From positions 1 through 44,487 of the forward strand of contig CAJULE010000018.1 in the NCBI GenBank assembly GCA_910587445.1: 44,487 bases of DNA, given 5' to 3'. Shown here piece after piece: positions 24,494-32,933 of the stretch. The position numbers were made by a program, and so were the translations under genes. The notes beneath the pieces were generated by a model. The model was not told where the DNA came from. It worked only from the letters and a program-made list of their open reading frames with translations, and did no database searches. Within the stretch, counting starts at the first letter, position 1; every line of letters starts with the position of its first letter. The stretch is from an uncultured Christensenellaceae bacterium. GTDB taxonomy: Bacteria; Bacillota; Clostridia; Christensenellales; Pumilibacteraceae.

Positions 24494-25906
24494 TTACTCG
24501 TCCTTTTTGTCGGACTTTGCCGTCGCGGGCTTTTTTGCGGTAGTTTTCTTTGTCGAGGAAGTCTTTTTCTGCGCGGGCTTTTTATCGCTCTCCTCGCTTT
24601 TGCCGCCGTCCTTCTTTGCAACAAACTTATTGTTTGCTTTAAGGAAATCAACTACTTTTGCCATCAGCAAATCGCTCTTGATATAGGCGCGCTGGTGCGA
24701 AAGCGTGTGTTCGTCATACTCTCTGCCGTGTTCTTTCGCATGAGCGACAAACTTTTCGACTTCCTCTTCGAGCTCCTTATCTGCAACCTCGATTTTTTCC
24801 GCCTCTATTATCTTTTCCAAAACGAGACGAATTTTAACATTGGAAATAGCAGATTCTCTGCGTTGACGACGGAAATCCAATTCTTTGAGCCCGGTATACT
24901 TAAAATAATCCTTAAGGCTCATGCCGCCGTAGTACTGCTTAAGCTGCATTTCGAAATCGGCGAGCATATAGTCCACCTCTTTGTCGATCATGCACTGGGG
25001 CACGTCTATCTCGCAATTGCCGCTGATGATTTTAAGCATTTCGTTTTCGCTGTCCATATCGGCACGACGCTGTTTGTCCGCACGTATTTTTTCCTCTATA
25101 CTCTTTTTATAATCGGCGAGAGTTTCGGACTCGCTCACGTCGCGCGCAAACTCGTCGTTGAGTTCGGGCATTTCCTTGACTTTAATCGCGTGAACGGTAA
25201 CGGTAAACACTGCGTCCTTACCTGCGAGCTCCTTAGAATGATAATCCTCGGGGAACTTAACGTGCAAATCACTCGTCTGACCTATCTTAAGCCCTATCAT
25301 TCCGTCCTCGAATCCGGGTATGAAAGAATTGCTTCCTATTTCGAGCTCCTGATTCTCGGCGGTACCGCCTTCGAACTTCACGCCGTCCACACTGCCGCTG
25401 TAGTCGAGCGTAACAATGTCGCCCTTTTGTATAGCTCTATCCGTAACTTCGACGATACGCGAAGCGTGCATACGCGCGTGCTCTACTTCCGCGTCTACCT
25501 CCGAAGCCGCAACTTCCACTTCGGCTTTCGGAATCTCGAGCCCCTTGTATGTTCCGAGCTCGAACTCGGGCTTTACCGTGATCGTGGCGCTGAACGTGAA
25601 CTTCTCGTCGTCCATGTCGCCCAAATCGACCTTCGGATCGTCTACGGGAAAGATCCACGTCTCCTTGTCCAAGACCTCGCCGTAAGCGCGTCTGAAGCCG
25701 CTCTCGAAAGCGTCGTCGAAAAATACGCCTTTGCCGTACATACTTTCTATGACGCCTCTGGGAGCGTGTCCCTTGCGGAAACCGGGAATGTTATACTTTC
25801 CGCGCGTTGCGAAATATGCCTGCGAAAGAGCCTCTTTCCATTCGTCTGCGGTAAGCGTAAAATCGACTTTGACCGCGCCTTTTTGCTTTTCTACACTGTA
25901 GTTCAT
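24494..25906 (-). CDS. tig: Trigger factor
   Basis: A ribosome-bound chaperone with peptidyl-prolyl isomerase activity. The ribosome-docking loop GFRKGHAP is at 42-49, the FKBP domain at about 150-240 (KGDIVTLDYSGSVDG, GFEDGMIGLKIGQ), and a helical C-domain follows. The protein is 470 residues against about 430 usual; the extra is a 40-residue tail with 14 lysines plus Thr/Ala/Ser. GGAGG lies 6 nt before ATG 25906. It is the first gene of the chaperone/protease run. Confidence 0.97.
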   Translation of the reverse strand: MNYSVEKQKGAVKVDFTLTADEWKEALSQAYFATRGKYNIPGFRKGHAPRGVIESMYGKGVFFDDAFESGFRRAYGEVLDKETWIFPVDDPKVDLGDMDDEKFTFSATITVKPEFELGTYKGLEIPKAEVEVAASEVDAEVEHARMHASRIVEVTDRAIQKGDIVTLDYSGSVDGVKFEGGTAENQELEIGSNSFIPGFEDGMIGLKIGQTSDLHVKFPEDYHSKELAGKDAVFTVTVHAIKVKEMPELNDEFARDVSESETLADYKKSIEEKIRADKQRRADMDSENEMLKIISGNCEIDVPQCMIDKEVDYMLADFEMQLKQYYGGMSLKDYFKYTGLKELDFRRQRRESAISNVKIRLVLEKIIEAEKIEVADKELEEEVEKFVAHAKEHGREYDEHTLSHQRAYIKSDLLMAKVVDFLKANNKFVAKKDGGKSEESDKKPAQKKTSSTKKTTAKKPATAKSDKKDE

Positions 25907-25935
25907 ATCTGTCCTCCGAAAGATTATACCATATA

Positions 25936-25964
25936 ATCTTAGCATATAACGGAATGTTTGTCAA
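25936..25964 (-). promoter_or_regulatory. Predicted tig promoter
   Basis: On the minus strand TTGACA (25964-25959), 17-bp spacer ending TGC, TAAGAT (25941-25936) as an extended -10. Its -35 lies only 5 bp from the -35 of the divergent rqcH promoter. Confidence 0.65.
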
Positions 25965-25969
25965 TTTAT

Positions 25970-25998
25970 TTGACGGACTTTTCATTTTAGTTTATACT
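25970..25998 (+). promoter_or_regulatory. Predicted rqcH promoter
   Basis: TTGACG (25970-25975), 17-bp spacer, TATACT (25993-25998). The start should be at about 26005-26008, leaving a leader of about 65 nt. Confidence 0.7.
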
Positions 25999-26007
25999 AC
26001 TATAAAA

Positions 26008-26022
26008 GCCGCATGATGCGGC
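26008..26022 (+). other. 5'-terminal hairpin of the rqcH mRNA
   Basis: GCCGCA-TGA-TGCGGC forms a tight 6-bp GC-rich hairpin placed at the predicted transcription start. Such 5'-end stem-loops commonly protect mRNAs from 5'-dependent decay. The link is inferred from position. Confidence 0.5.
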
Positions 26023-26072
26023 AAACGACAAAGTTCACTATTTTAAGCAATCCGCTTTTCGAGGTCTACGCA

Positions 26073-27770
26073 ATGCCTTCCGACGCACTACACTATTCTT
26101 TTATAGCAGACGAATTAAACGACAAACTTCGCGACGGGCGCATAGAAAAAATCTCTATGCCCGAAAAGGACGAAATCGTGCTCGGAATACGAAGCAGAGG
26201 CATGAATTTTTCTTTGCTTATTTCCGCTTCTCCCATGGCAAGCAGATGTCACCTTACAAATCATAAGAAGGAAAATCCGACCGTCGCCCCCTCGTTCTTA
26301 ATGCATCTCAGAAAACACATAGGCGGCGCAAAAATAATATCCGTAGACAGTCCCGATTTCGAACGGATAATACGCATAAAACTTTTGACGCGCAATGAAA
26401 TGTCGGACGAGGAAAGCAAACTGTTGATAGCGGAAATAATGGGCAAATATTCGAACATTATACTTGTAGGTTCAAACGGAATCATATCGGATAGCATACG
26501 CCACGTAGGCATAGACACCTCGTCCAAACGACAGGTACTTCCCGGTCTCAAATACGAGCCGGCGCCCGCGCAAAACAAACTCAATCCGACCGCGACAACC
26601 GAGTCCGCAAACGCGCTCGCAGCATTCCCCGGCGGAGATCTCGGAGCATATATAATCGCCAAATTCAAAGGGCTCGCGCCGTCGAGCGCTCAAGAAGCCG
26701 TTTACCGCGCTTTACAGACCACCGATTGTCCGCGCCTTACAGACGAGCAGTGTAAAAAAGTCGCCAAGGAACTTTCGGCACTGTTTGATAAAAACACGGT
26801 GCGCCCGTGCGTATGCGAACGTGATTTTTATATTCGCCCCTACGCTCTATTCGGAACGCAATTGAAGTTCTGCGACAGCTTGAACGTCGCCATGGACGAA
26901 TATTTCTACAGCCGCGACAAAGCGGCGCGTTTCGCTGAAAAATCGAAACATCTGCAATCGCTTTTGAAAAATGCAATCGCTCGTACACAAAAAAAATTGA
27001 GCGGCTTCATTCAAAAGCAAGAAAGCTGTAAGGGACTCGAAACCGACAAACTTTACGGAGAACTCATTCTCTCCAACATATATCGCATAAAAACGGGTCT
27101 GAAATCTATCACAGTCGAAAATTGGTATGACGACAACGCACCCGTAACTATTGAGCTCGATCCGCAAAAATCCCCGCAGGCGAATGCACAAGCTTACTTC
27201 AAACGCTATTCCAAAAAAAAGAAAACTCTCGAACAGCTTGCCCCGCTCATTGAAAAAACGCAAGACGAGCTCGACTATTACGACACAGTTTCTCTCTCTT
27301 TTTCTCTATGCAGTGAAAACGCCGAAATCGACGAGCTGTCGGATGAGCTCGAACGCGCGGGACTTATAAAGCGTAAGCAATCTAAAAACAAATCCGTCAA
27401 AAAAACCTTAAACACATCTTCTCCCCTTTCCGTCGTTATCGAAGGATTTACCGTGCGCATAGGTAAAAACAACATACAAAACGACGCCCTTACAAAGAGC
27501 GCAAAAAATACCGATATTTGGTTGCATACTAAAAATATTCACGGAAGCCATGTGATAATTTCGACAAACGGTTCCACCGCCCCGGAAACAGTTATACTCG
27601 GCGCGGCGAGACTTGCCGCACGATATTCCAAAGCAGCGCAATCGCAAAACGTACCCGTCGACTATACGCTTGCAAAATACGTGAGCAAGCCGAGCGGCTC
27701 TCCTCCGGGAAAAGTCATTTACACACATCAAAGTACGATATATGTAGACCCTGCCGAAAGACTTTCCTAA
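26073..27770 (+). CDS. rqcH: RqcH/NFACT-family ribosome-associated quality-control protein
   Basis: A 565-residue NEMF/Rqc2 homologue (often annotated fibronectin-binding protein FbpA). It binds stalled 50S-peptidyl-tRNA and directs alanine tailing in bacteria. NFACT-N spans about 1-180 with GRIEKISMPEKDEI and MHLRKHIGG; the functionally important Asp-Arg pair of Bacillus RqcH (97-98) is Glu97-Arg98 here. A long helical coiled-coil region covers about 280-420, and the C-terminal NFACT-R domain has DIWLHTKNIHGSHVII and VDYTLAKYVSKPSG. The frame opens 20 codons earlier, but the family N-terminus starts at ATG 26073 with GAGGTC 8 nt upstream. It is alone, divergent from tig-clpP-clpX-lon. Confidence 0.93.
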   Translation: MPSDALHYSFIADELNDKLRDGRIEKISMPEKDEIVLGIRSRGMNFSLLISASPMASRCHLTNHKKENPTVAPSFLMHLRKHIGGAKIISVDSPDFERIIRIKLLTRNEMSDEESKLLIAEIMGKYSNIILVGSNGIISDSIRHVGIDTSSKRQVLPGLKYEPAPAQNKLNPTATTESANALAAFPGGDLGAYIIAKFKGLAPSSAQEAVYRALQTTDCPRLTDEQCKKVAKELSALFDKNTVRPCVCERDFYIRPYALFGTQLKFCDSLNVAMDEYFYSRDKAARFAEKSKHLQSLLKNAIARTQKKLSGFIQKQESCKGLETDKLYGELILSNIYRIKTGLKSITVENWYDDNAPVTIELDPQKSPQANAQAYFKRYSKKKKTLEQLAPLIEKTQDELDYYDTVSLSFSLCSENAEIDELSDELERAGLIKRKQSKNKSVKKTLNTSSPLSVVIEGFTVRIGKNNIQNDALTKSAKNTDIWLHTKNIHGSHVIISTNGSTAPETVILGAARLAARYSKAAQSQNVPVDYTLAKYVSKPSGSPPGKVIYTHQSTIYVDPAERLS

Positions 27771-27779
27771 AAGGACATA

Positions 27780-27813
27780 CAAAACCCCGCAACCCGATAG
27801 TTGCGGGGTTTTG
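27780..27813. terminator. Strong terminator between rqcH and the pyr operon
   Basis: CAAAACCCCGCAA (27780-27792) pairs with TTGCGGGGTTTTG (27801-27813), a 13-bp stem with an 8-nt loop. The flanking T and A tracts let it act for both convergent units. Confidence 0.85.
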
Positions 27814-27830
27814 ATTGAAAACTTATAAAT

Positions 27831-28148
27831 TTACGCCACGAGCGACCATATGAAGCCGAACACCGTCAAGGCGAAAATCGCCCCCATAATGCATACGCTT
27901 ACTATTGCGTTTTTATACTCCGGCGCACGATGATTCATATCGCTTGCAAGAACTTTAACCGCTCTTACGATCGCCAAAGCGGCTGCCACCGCATATATTC
28001 CGAAACCGACCGTTATGACTATTTCGGTTGTGCACAGTCCGACGATAAGCACTACTGCACCCGCTATCATCAAAAAATCGCAAATCTGTCTGATACCGAA
28101 ATCGGAAAAATACGCCGCTACAAAATTCTGTTTCTTTGCCTTAGCCAT
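27831..28148 (-). CDS. Small three-helix membrane protein, unknown
   Basis: A 105-residue protein with a basic N-terminus (MAKAKKQN) and three hydrophobic helices (about 20-38, 42-62 and 82-103). No domain is recognised. It is the last gene of the 14-gene run, 18 nt after another three-helix membrane gene, and ends 17 nt before the terminator. TAGGAG lies somewhat far upstream of ATG 28148. The pair may be partners. Confidence 0.65.
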   Translation of the reverse strand: MAKAKKQNFVAAYFSDFGIRQICDFLMIAGAVVLIVGLCTTEIVITVGFGIYAVAAALAIVRAVKVLASDMNHRAPEYKNAIVSVCIMGAIFALTVFGFIWSLVA

Positions 28149-28166
28149 TTAAAACCAAACTCCTAC

Positions 28167-28475
28167 TTAAAAACTGATCGGCGCCAAACCGAGGATGTAG
28201 AACACCACTATGAGCACTACCGCAACTATCCAAAGGATAAACCACGTTCTCGAACGCGTTACGGCGTCATAGAAAGAATACCAGCACAGAACTATCACAC
28301 CGATCAAAAGGGCTATGTTCTTTATCCATCCGCCGATTGCCGCAACTTTCGGAAACCAACCGAGCACTACGCCTATCGCTATCGCAAGCGCGAGCAACAT
28401 GACGGACACAAACGAAAGCATTTTCAAAATGCGCGGTATGCTGTATGTGCGAGTTCTCGTTCTTCTTGTTGCCAT
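28167..28475 (-). CDS. Small three-helix membrane protein, unknown
   Basis: A 102-residue protein starting with an Arg/Thr-rich patch (MATRRTRTRTYSIPR) and three hydrophobic helices (about 17-42, 48-68 and 77-98). No known domain. AGGAGG sits 9 nt before ATG 28475, 13 nt after pyrE. The conserved spacing and ribosome-binding site support a real gene. Confidence 0.65.
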   Translation of the reverse strand: MATRRTRTRTYSIPRILKMLSFVSVMLLALAIAIGVVLGWFPKVAAIGGWIKNIALLIGVIVLCWYSFYDAVTRSRTWFILWIVAVVLIVVFYILGLAPISF

Positions 28476-28488
28476 TATAATTTACCTC

Positions 28489-29070
28489 CTATTTAAGACC
28501 GCGACTGCCGGGCTTGTAAGGAACGCTTCCGTCCTTGCAAAGCGGACACTCGTCGGCTTCATAACTCTTTACTTCCATCGTGAGAAGGGCTTTATACGGA
28601 ACGCCGAAATCGACCGCACCGTTACTTCTGTCGACTATACTTGCGGCAGCCGCGACCTCGCAACCCGCATTACGGGCAAGAGCAATCACTTCTTTTACGG
28701 ATCCGCCCGTGGTAACGACGTCTTCGACTACTATAACTTTCGAACCGGGAACGAGAGCAAACCCACGACGAAGGGTCATTTTTCCGTCTACACGCTCGGC
28801 GAAATAATTTTTGACTCCGAGCTTACGTGCGACCTCATACCCCATTATTATGCCGCCGACTGCGGGAGAAAGCACGACGTCGGCATTAAAGCATTTAAGT
28901 CTCTCGGCGAGCTCCGCACATAGGACTTCACTCTCTTTCGGATCGGCAAACAGCTTCGCACACTGCATATATGTGTCGCTGTGTCTGCCACTCGTAAGCA
29001 GAAAATGCCCGTGCAAAATGCCTTCCGTACGTTTAAAAGCCTCTAAAATCTGTTTATCCGTAAGCGCCAT
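28489..29070 (-). CDS. pyrE: Orotate phosphoribosyltransferase
   Basis: A 193-residue cytoplasmic enzyme that joins orotate to PRPP to make orotidine 5'-phosphate. The PRPP motif VIVVEDVVTTGGS is intact (about 113-125), and LLTSGRHSDTYMQCAK fits the orotate/PRPP N-terminal region. The C-terminal CPLCKDG is a small extra found in the clostridial type. GAGGAAAG precedes ATG 29070. It follows pyrD by 10 nt. Confidence 0.96.
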   Translation of the reverse strand: MALTDKQILEAFKRTEGILHGHFLLTSGRHSDTYMQCAKLFADPKESEVLCAELAERLKCFNADVVLSPAVGGIIMGYEVARKLGVKNYFAERVDGKMTLRRGFALVPGSKVIVVEDVVTTGGSVKEVIALARNAGCEVAAAASIVDRSNGAVDFGVPYKALLTMEVKSYEADECPLCKDGSVPYKPGSRGLK

Positions 29071-29080
29071 GCGTCTTTCC

Positions 29081-29989
29081 TCACTGCGTAATCAATGAGC
29101 CTATAAGCTCGTTTACGTCATGTATTTTACAACATTCCATTTCTTTTGTCAACTCATTCACGATACGAAAAGCCGCCATGGGGTCAAAAATGTTTGCCGA
29201 ACCGACTTCGACGGCAGTTGCACCGGCGATCATGAATTCCATGACGTCGGCTCCCGTCATTATTCCGCCCAATCCTATTATGGGAATATTCACCTTTTTA
29301 TAAACTTCGTGAACCATACGAAGCGCTATGGGCTTTACGCAAGGTCCGCTCAAACCGCCCGTAACATTCGCGAGCACGGGCTTTCTTTTGAACCTGTCGA
29401 TCGCCATACCCGTAATAGTATTTATGAGCGACACAGCGTCAGCGCCTCCGTCTTCCGCAGCCTTAGCGTTTGCGGCTATGTCCGACACATTGGGGGAAAG
29501 CTTTACTATAAGAGGCTTTTTGCAGACCTTTTTGACGCTCTTTGTAATCGCACCGACGCTTTTCGGATCTATACCGAATGCCATACCGCCTGCTTTTACG
29601 TTGGGACAGCTTATATTGAGCTCCACCATATGCGCGCCCGTCGCCGAAACCTTTTCAGCGACATACTTGTAATCCTCTTCGGTAGAACCCGCAATGTTCA
29701 CGACCGTCACCAAATCTTTTTCGAGAAGAAACGGCAAATCGTCTTTGACGAAAGCGTCGACACCGGGATTTTGAAGTCCCACGCTGTTTAACATTCCCGA
29801 CGGTGTTTCGGCTATGCGCGGGGAAAGATTGCCGAGGCGCGGCTCGCGCGTCACGCCTTTGGTACATATGCCGCCGAGAGCGGAAATATCGTAAAAACGC
29901 GAATACTCCCATCCGAAGCCGTAAGTTCCGCTTGCCGTCAGTATCGGGTTTTTAAATTCGACCCCGGCGATTTTGACTCTGGTATTCAC
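29081..29989 (-). CDS. pyrD: Dihydroorotate dehydrogenase B, catalytic subunit
   Basis: A 302-residue FMN enzyme oxidising dihydroorotate to orotate; in class 1B it works with PyrK and NAD. The catalytic cysteine is C128 in ELNISCPNVKAGG, and FMN-binding motifs KGVTREPR and GLGGIMTGADVMEFM are present. The start is GTG at 29989, overlapping the pyrK stop (GTGA), so subunits are made together. Confidence 0.97.
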   Translation of the reverse strand: MNTRVKIAGVEFKNPILTASGTYGFGWEYSRFYDISALGGICTKGVTREPRLGNLSPRIAETPSGMLNSVGLQNPGVDAFVKDDLPFLLEKDLVTVVNIAGSTEEDYKYVAEKVSATGAHMVELNISCPNVKAGGMAFGIDPKSVGAITKSVKKVCKKPLIVKLSPNVSDIAANAKAAEDGGADAVSLINTITGMAIDRFKRKPVLANVTGGLSGPCVKPIALRMVHEVYKKVNIPIIGLGGIMTGADVMEFMIAGATAVEVGSANIFDPMAAFRIVNELTKEMECCKIHDVNELIGSLITQ

Positions 29990-30750
29990 AATTCGAGCTC
30001 CTCCATTTTAAACACGGGACCGTCCGCACACACTCTGCGCGAAGCTACGGTTCCGTCCTTTTGTTTTGTTCGGCACGCACAGACAAGACACGCCCCTACT
30101 CCGCACCCCATTCTCTCTTCCATGGATGCGTACGTAGGAATACAGTGCTTGGCGGCAAACACCTGCGCGCTTTTCAGCATAGGATGCGGGCCGCAGGTAA
30201 GAATGACGTCGGGTCCGATATCCGATAAGCGCTTTTCAAGCTCTTGTATGGGAAAGCCCTTACAGCCGAAGCTTCCGTCATCCGTACACACAACAGTATC
30301 GCAACGACGCTCGAACTCGTCTACAAACGCAACTCTCGATCTGTCCGAAAAACCGAGAAACGCGTAGTAATCGCGATCCGGATAGGTTTCGGGAATGTAC
30401 GCAAGAGGAACGCAGCCCATTCCGCCTCCGAGCAAAACGATTTTTTTCTGTTTGTCATTTAGTCTAAATCCGTTGCCGAGCGGAAGCGTGACCTTCAGTT
30501 TTTCGCCGTTCTTAAGACCGGTCATTTCTTTTGTGCCCTTACCGAGAACGGCATACGCAAGGGAAATACTATTGCCGCCGAACTTATATATGCCGAACGG
30601 ACGACGCAACAAAAGTCCGGGAATTTCAAGGTGCAGAAACTGACCGCAATGTATTCTTTCGAAGTCTCCGTCCGTATTTTTCAAAGTCATCTCGTAAATA
30701 TTTTTTGCGATTTCTTTATTGGACGCAACTTCGGCAAGATAATCTCTCAT
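29986..30750 (-). CDS. pyrK: Dihydroorotate dehydrogenase B, electron-transfer subunit
   Basis: A 254-residue FAD and [2Fe-2S] protein that passes electrons from PyrD to NAD. The FAD-binding LLLRRPFGIYK and the NAD-binding VLLGGGMGCVPLAY are visible. The [2Fe-2S] cysteines are C216, C221, C224 and C241 in the C-terminal MGCGVGACLVC...VCADGPVF. AGGAGA precedes ATG 30750. It lies between pyrF and pyrD. Confidence 0.97.
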   Translation of the reverse strand: MRDYLAEVASNKEIAKNIYEMTLKNTDGDFERIHCGQFLHLEIPGLLLRRPFGIYKFGGNSISLAYAVLGKGTKEMTGLKNGEKLKVTLPLGNGFRLNDKQKKIVLLGGGMGCVPLAYIPETYPDRDYYAFLGFSDRSRVAFVDEFERRCDTVVCTDDGSFGCKGFPIQELEKRLSDIGPDVILTCGPHPMLKSAQVFAAKHCIPTYASMEERMGCGVGACLVCACRTKQKDGTVASRRVCADGPVFKMEELEL

Positions 30751-30759
30751 ATACTTCTC

Positions 30760-31665
30760 CTACTTTCCTATCGCCTTGCAAATATCCTCGCGCATATCGA
30801 TCGCAGCGGCAGCCGCGGCGGCGCCGACGCTCATGCCGCGATATTTTTCGCTCTTGTATGCGCAGATAATTCCGCGGGAACTGTTCACTATGGCGCCTCT
30901 TTTGTCCTTATCGAAGCACACCTTGAGCTCGTCCGCCTTACCTCCTTGCGCACCGTATCCGGGAACAAGGAAGAACGTATGCGGAAGCTCTTTACGAAGT
31001 CTCTCCGCTTGCGCCGGATGCGTCGCGCCGACAACAGCTCCTACGTCGCTGTATCCGTATTTACCGCGAGAAGGCTTGCCCCACTCTTCGACAAGCGTCC
31101 CCATGCTTTCGTACAAGGTTTCTCCGCTTTCGAAAACTTTATCTTGGAGCTGCCCCGACGATGGATTGGACGTCTTGACAAGCACGAATATGCCCTTGTC
31201 ACGTTCTGCGCAATCCTTCAAAAACGGCTCTATACCGTCGCCGCCGAGATACCCGTTCACCGTAACAAAATCGCTTTCGAACGGCGTAAAATATTTGTCT
31301 CCTACTTTTGTCCTACCGAGATATGCGCTCGAATAGCACGCCGCCGTCGAACCGATATCGTTTCTCTTCACATCGGCAATGACCGAAAGCCCGCGCTTTG
31401 CAGCAAAAGCAATAGTTTGCTCGAAAGCTCGCATACCTTCCACTCCGTACATTTCGTAATACGCAACCTGCACTTTTACGGCAGGTACGAGCTTGTAAAG
31501 GCTTTCTATAAGCTCGGCATTGAAATCTATGATTGCGTTTGCCGCATCCTTTAAAGACGAGCACTTGTCGATAATGCTTCCCGGCAAATAATCGAGCTTC
31601 GTATCTATTCCCGCAACCGACGGATTCCCTGACTTTTCGATTTTTTCAATGAGTTTGTCTATCAA
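30760..31665 (-). CDS. pyrF: Orotidine 5'-phosphate decarboxylase (long form)
   Basis: A 301-residue decarboxylase giving UMP. The catalytic Asp-Lys-x-x-Asp is in VIADVKRNDIGSTA, and PGYGAQGG and NSSRGII bind the phosphate. The length and motif fit the type 2 PyrF family. The frame opens into pyrC, but AAAGGAGA lies 7 nt before TTG 31665, which overlaps the pyrC stop (TTGA), so I take that start. Confidence 0.95.
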   Translation of the reverse strand: MIDKLIEKIEKSGNPSVAGIDTKLDYLPGSIIDKCSSLKDAANAIIDFNAELIESLYKLVPAVKVQVAYYEMYGVEGMRAFEQTIAFAAKRGLSVIADVKRNDIGSTAACYSSAYLGRTKVGDKYFTPFESDFVTVNGYLGGDGIEPFLKDCAERDKGIFVLVKTSNPSSGQLQDKVFESGETLYESMGTLVEEWGKPSRGKYGYSDVGAVVGATHPAQAERLRKELPHTFFLVPGYGAQGGKADELKVCFDKDKRGAIVNSSRGIICAYKSEKYRGMSVGAAAAAAAIDMREDICKAIGK

Positions 31666-32933
31666 CTTCTTATCTCCTTTTCTCTGCCGTTCACTATAAC
31701 GGAACGGGGTATGCCCTTCAGTTTCCAACCGTTGAATACGCTGTTCTTTCCTTTAGAAACAAAGCGCGAGCTGTCTACGACATAATCCGCTTCGAGATCG
31801 ACTATCGCAATGTCGGCAACCGCACCCTCGGAAATTTCTCCGCCGTCAATACCGAGTATGCGAGCGGGATTGCGGCTCATAAGATCGACAAGCTCCGCAA
31901 GGTCCATATGTCCGGCTTCTACAAGAAAAGTATAGCCTACCGAAAAAGCCGTCTCGAATCCCGAGGTTCCGTTCGGAGCGAGATCGAATTCGCGGTTCTT
32001 CTCATCGGCATGGTGCGGAGCATGATCCGTTGCTATTACGTCAATCGTGCCGTCCTTAAGCCCGGCAATAATCGCGTCCACATCGGCTTGAGTACGAAGC
32101 GGCGGATTGATTTTCGCATTCGTATTGAAGCTCAGAATTTCCTCGTCGGTCGCCGAAAAATAGTGCGGACAAGTTTCACAAGTCACCTTCACGCCTCTCT
32201 TTTTCGCTTCTCTTATGAGGCTTACGCTGTTTGCCGTCGAGACGTGCGCTATGTGGACTTTATAGTCAAGCGCTTCCGCAAGCAACACTTCGCGCGCAAC
32301 CATAAGTTCTTCCGCCACGCGCGTTATGCCGCGGAGTCCGACAATAGTGGCGTTAAAGCCCTCGTTCACCACACCGCCCGCAGCAAGCGACATATCTTCG
32401 CAGTGGCTTATTACGAGTGCGTCCACGCCTTTTGCATACTCGAGAGCAAGCCGCATCATATTTGCGTCCGAAACGGGTCTGCCATCGTCCGAAAAAGCAA
32501 TTGCGCCGGCCTCCTTGAGCTTACCCATTTCCGTCAGCTTTTCACCCTTCTGCCCCTTTGTGACGGCGGCAATCGGATAGACTTTGCAATTATCTATTTC
32601 CGCCGCTCTGTCTATAACATATTTAAGCACGGCGAGATTATCGACTACGGGATCGGTGTTAGGCATACAGGCTATGGAAGTGTATCCCCCCTGAAGCGCA
32701 GCGCAAGTTCCGCTGAAAATATCCTCTTTGTACTCGAAGCCCGGCTCTCTCAAATGACAATGCATATCGACGAAACCCGGAAGCACGGCAAGACCGTCCG
32801 CCTCGAGCGTTCTGTCTGCGGAAACCCGTATGTCCGCGCCGATTTTTTCTATTTTGTCACCTTCGATATACACGTCGAGTTTTTTAAGCTCTCCGTCCTT
32901 TAATACCAATCCGTTTCTTATAAGAATACTCAT
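31662..32933 (-). CDS. pyrC: Dihydroorotase
   Basis: A 423-residue amidohydrolase that cyclises carbamoyl aspartate to dihydroorotate, with a two-metal site. H58 and H60 in DMHCHLREPG are ligands; VIATDHAPHH holds the catalytic aspartate. It is the class I (long) type, usual in Firmicutes. ATG 32933 overlaps the pyrB stop (ATGA). Its own stop overlaps pyrF. Confidence 0.97.
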   Translation of the reverse strand: MSILIRNGLVLKDGELKKLDVYIEGDKIEKIGADIRVSADRTLEADGLAVLPGFVDMHCHLREPGFEYKEDIFSGTCAALQGGYTSIACMPNTDPVVDNLAVLKYVIDRAAEIDNCKVYPIAAVTKGQKGEKLTEMGKLKEAGAIAFSDDGRPVSDANMMRLALEYAKGVDALVISHCEDMSLAAGGVVNEGFNATIVGLRGITRVAEELMVAREVLLAEALDYKVHIAHVSTANSVSLIREAKKRGVKVTCETCPHYFSATDEEILSFNTNAKINPPLRTQADVDAIIAGLKDGTIDVIATDHAPHHADEKNREFDLAPNGTSGFETAFSVGYTFLVEAGHMDLAELVDLMSRNPARILGIDGGEISEGAVADIAIVDLEADYVVDSSRFVSKGKNSVFNGWKLKGIPRSVIVNGREKEIRS

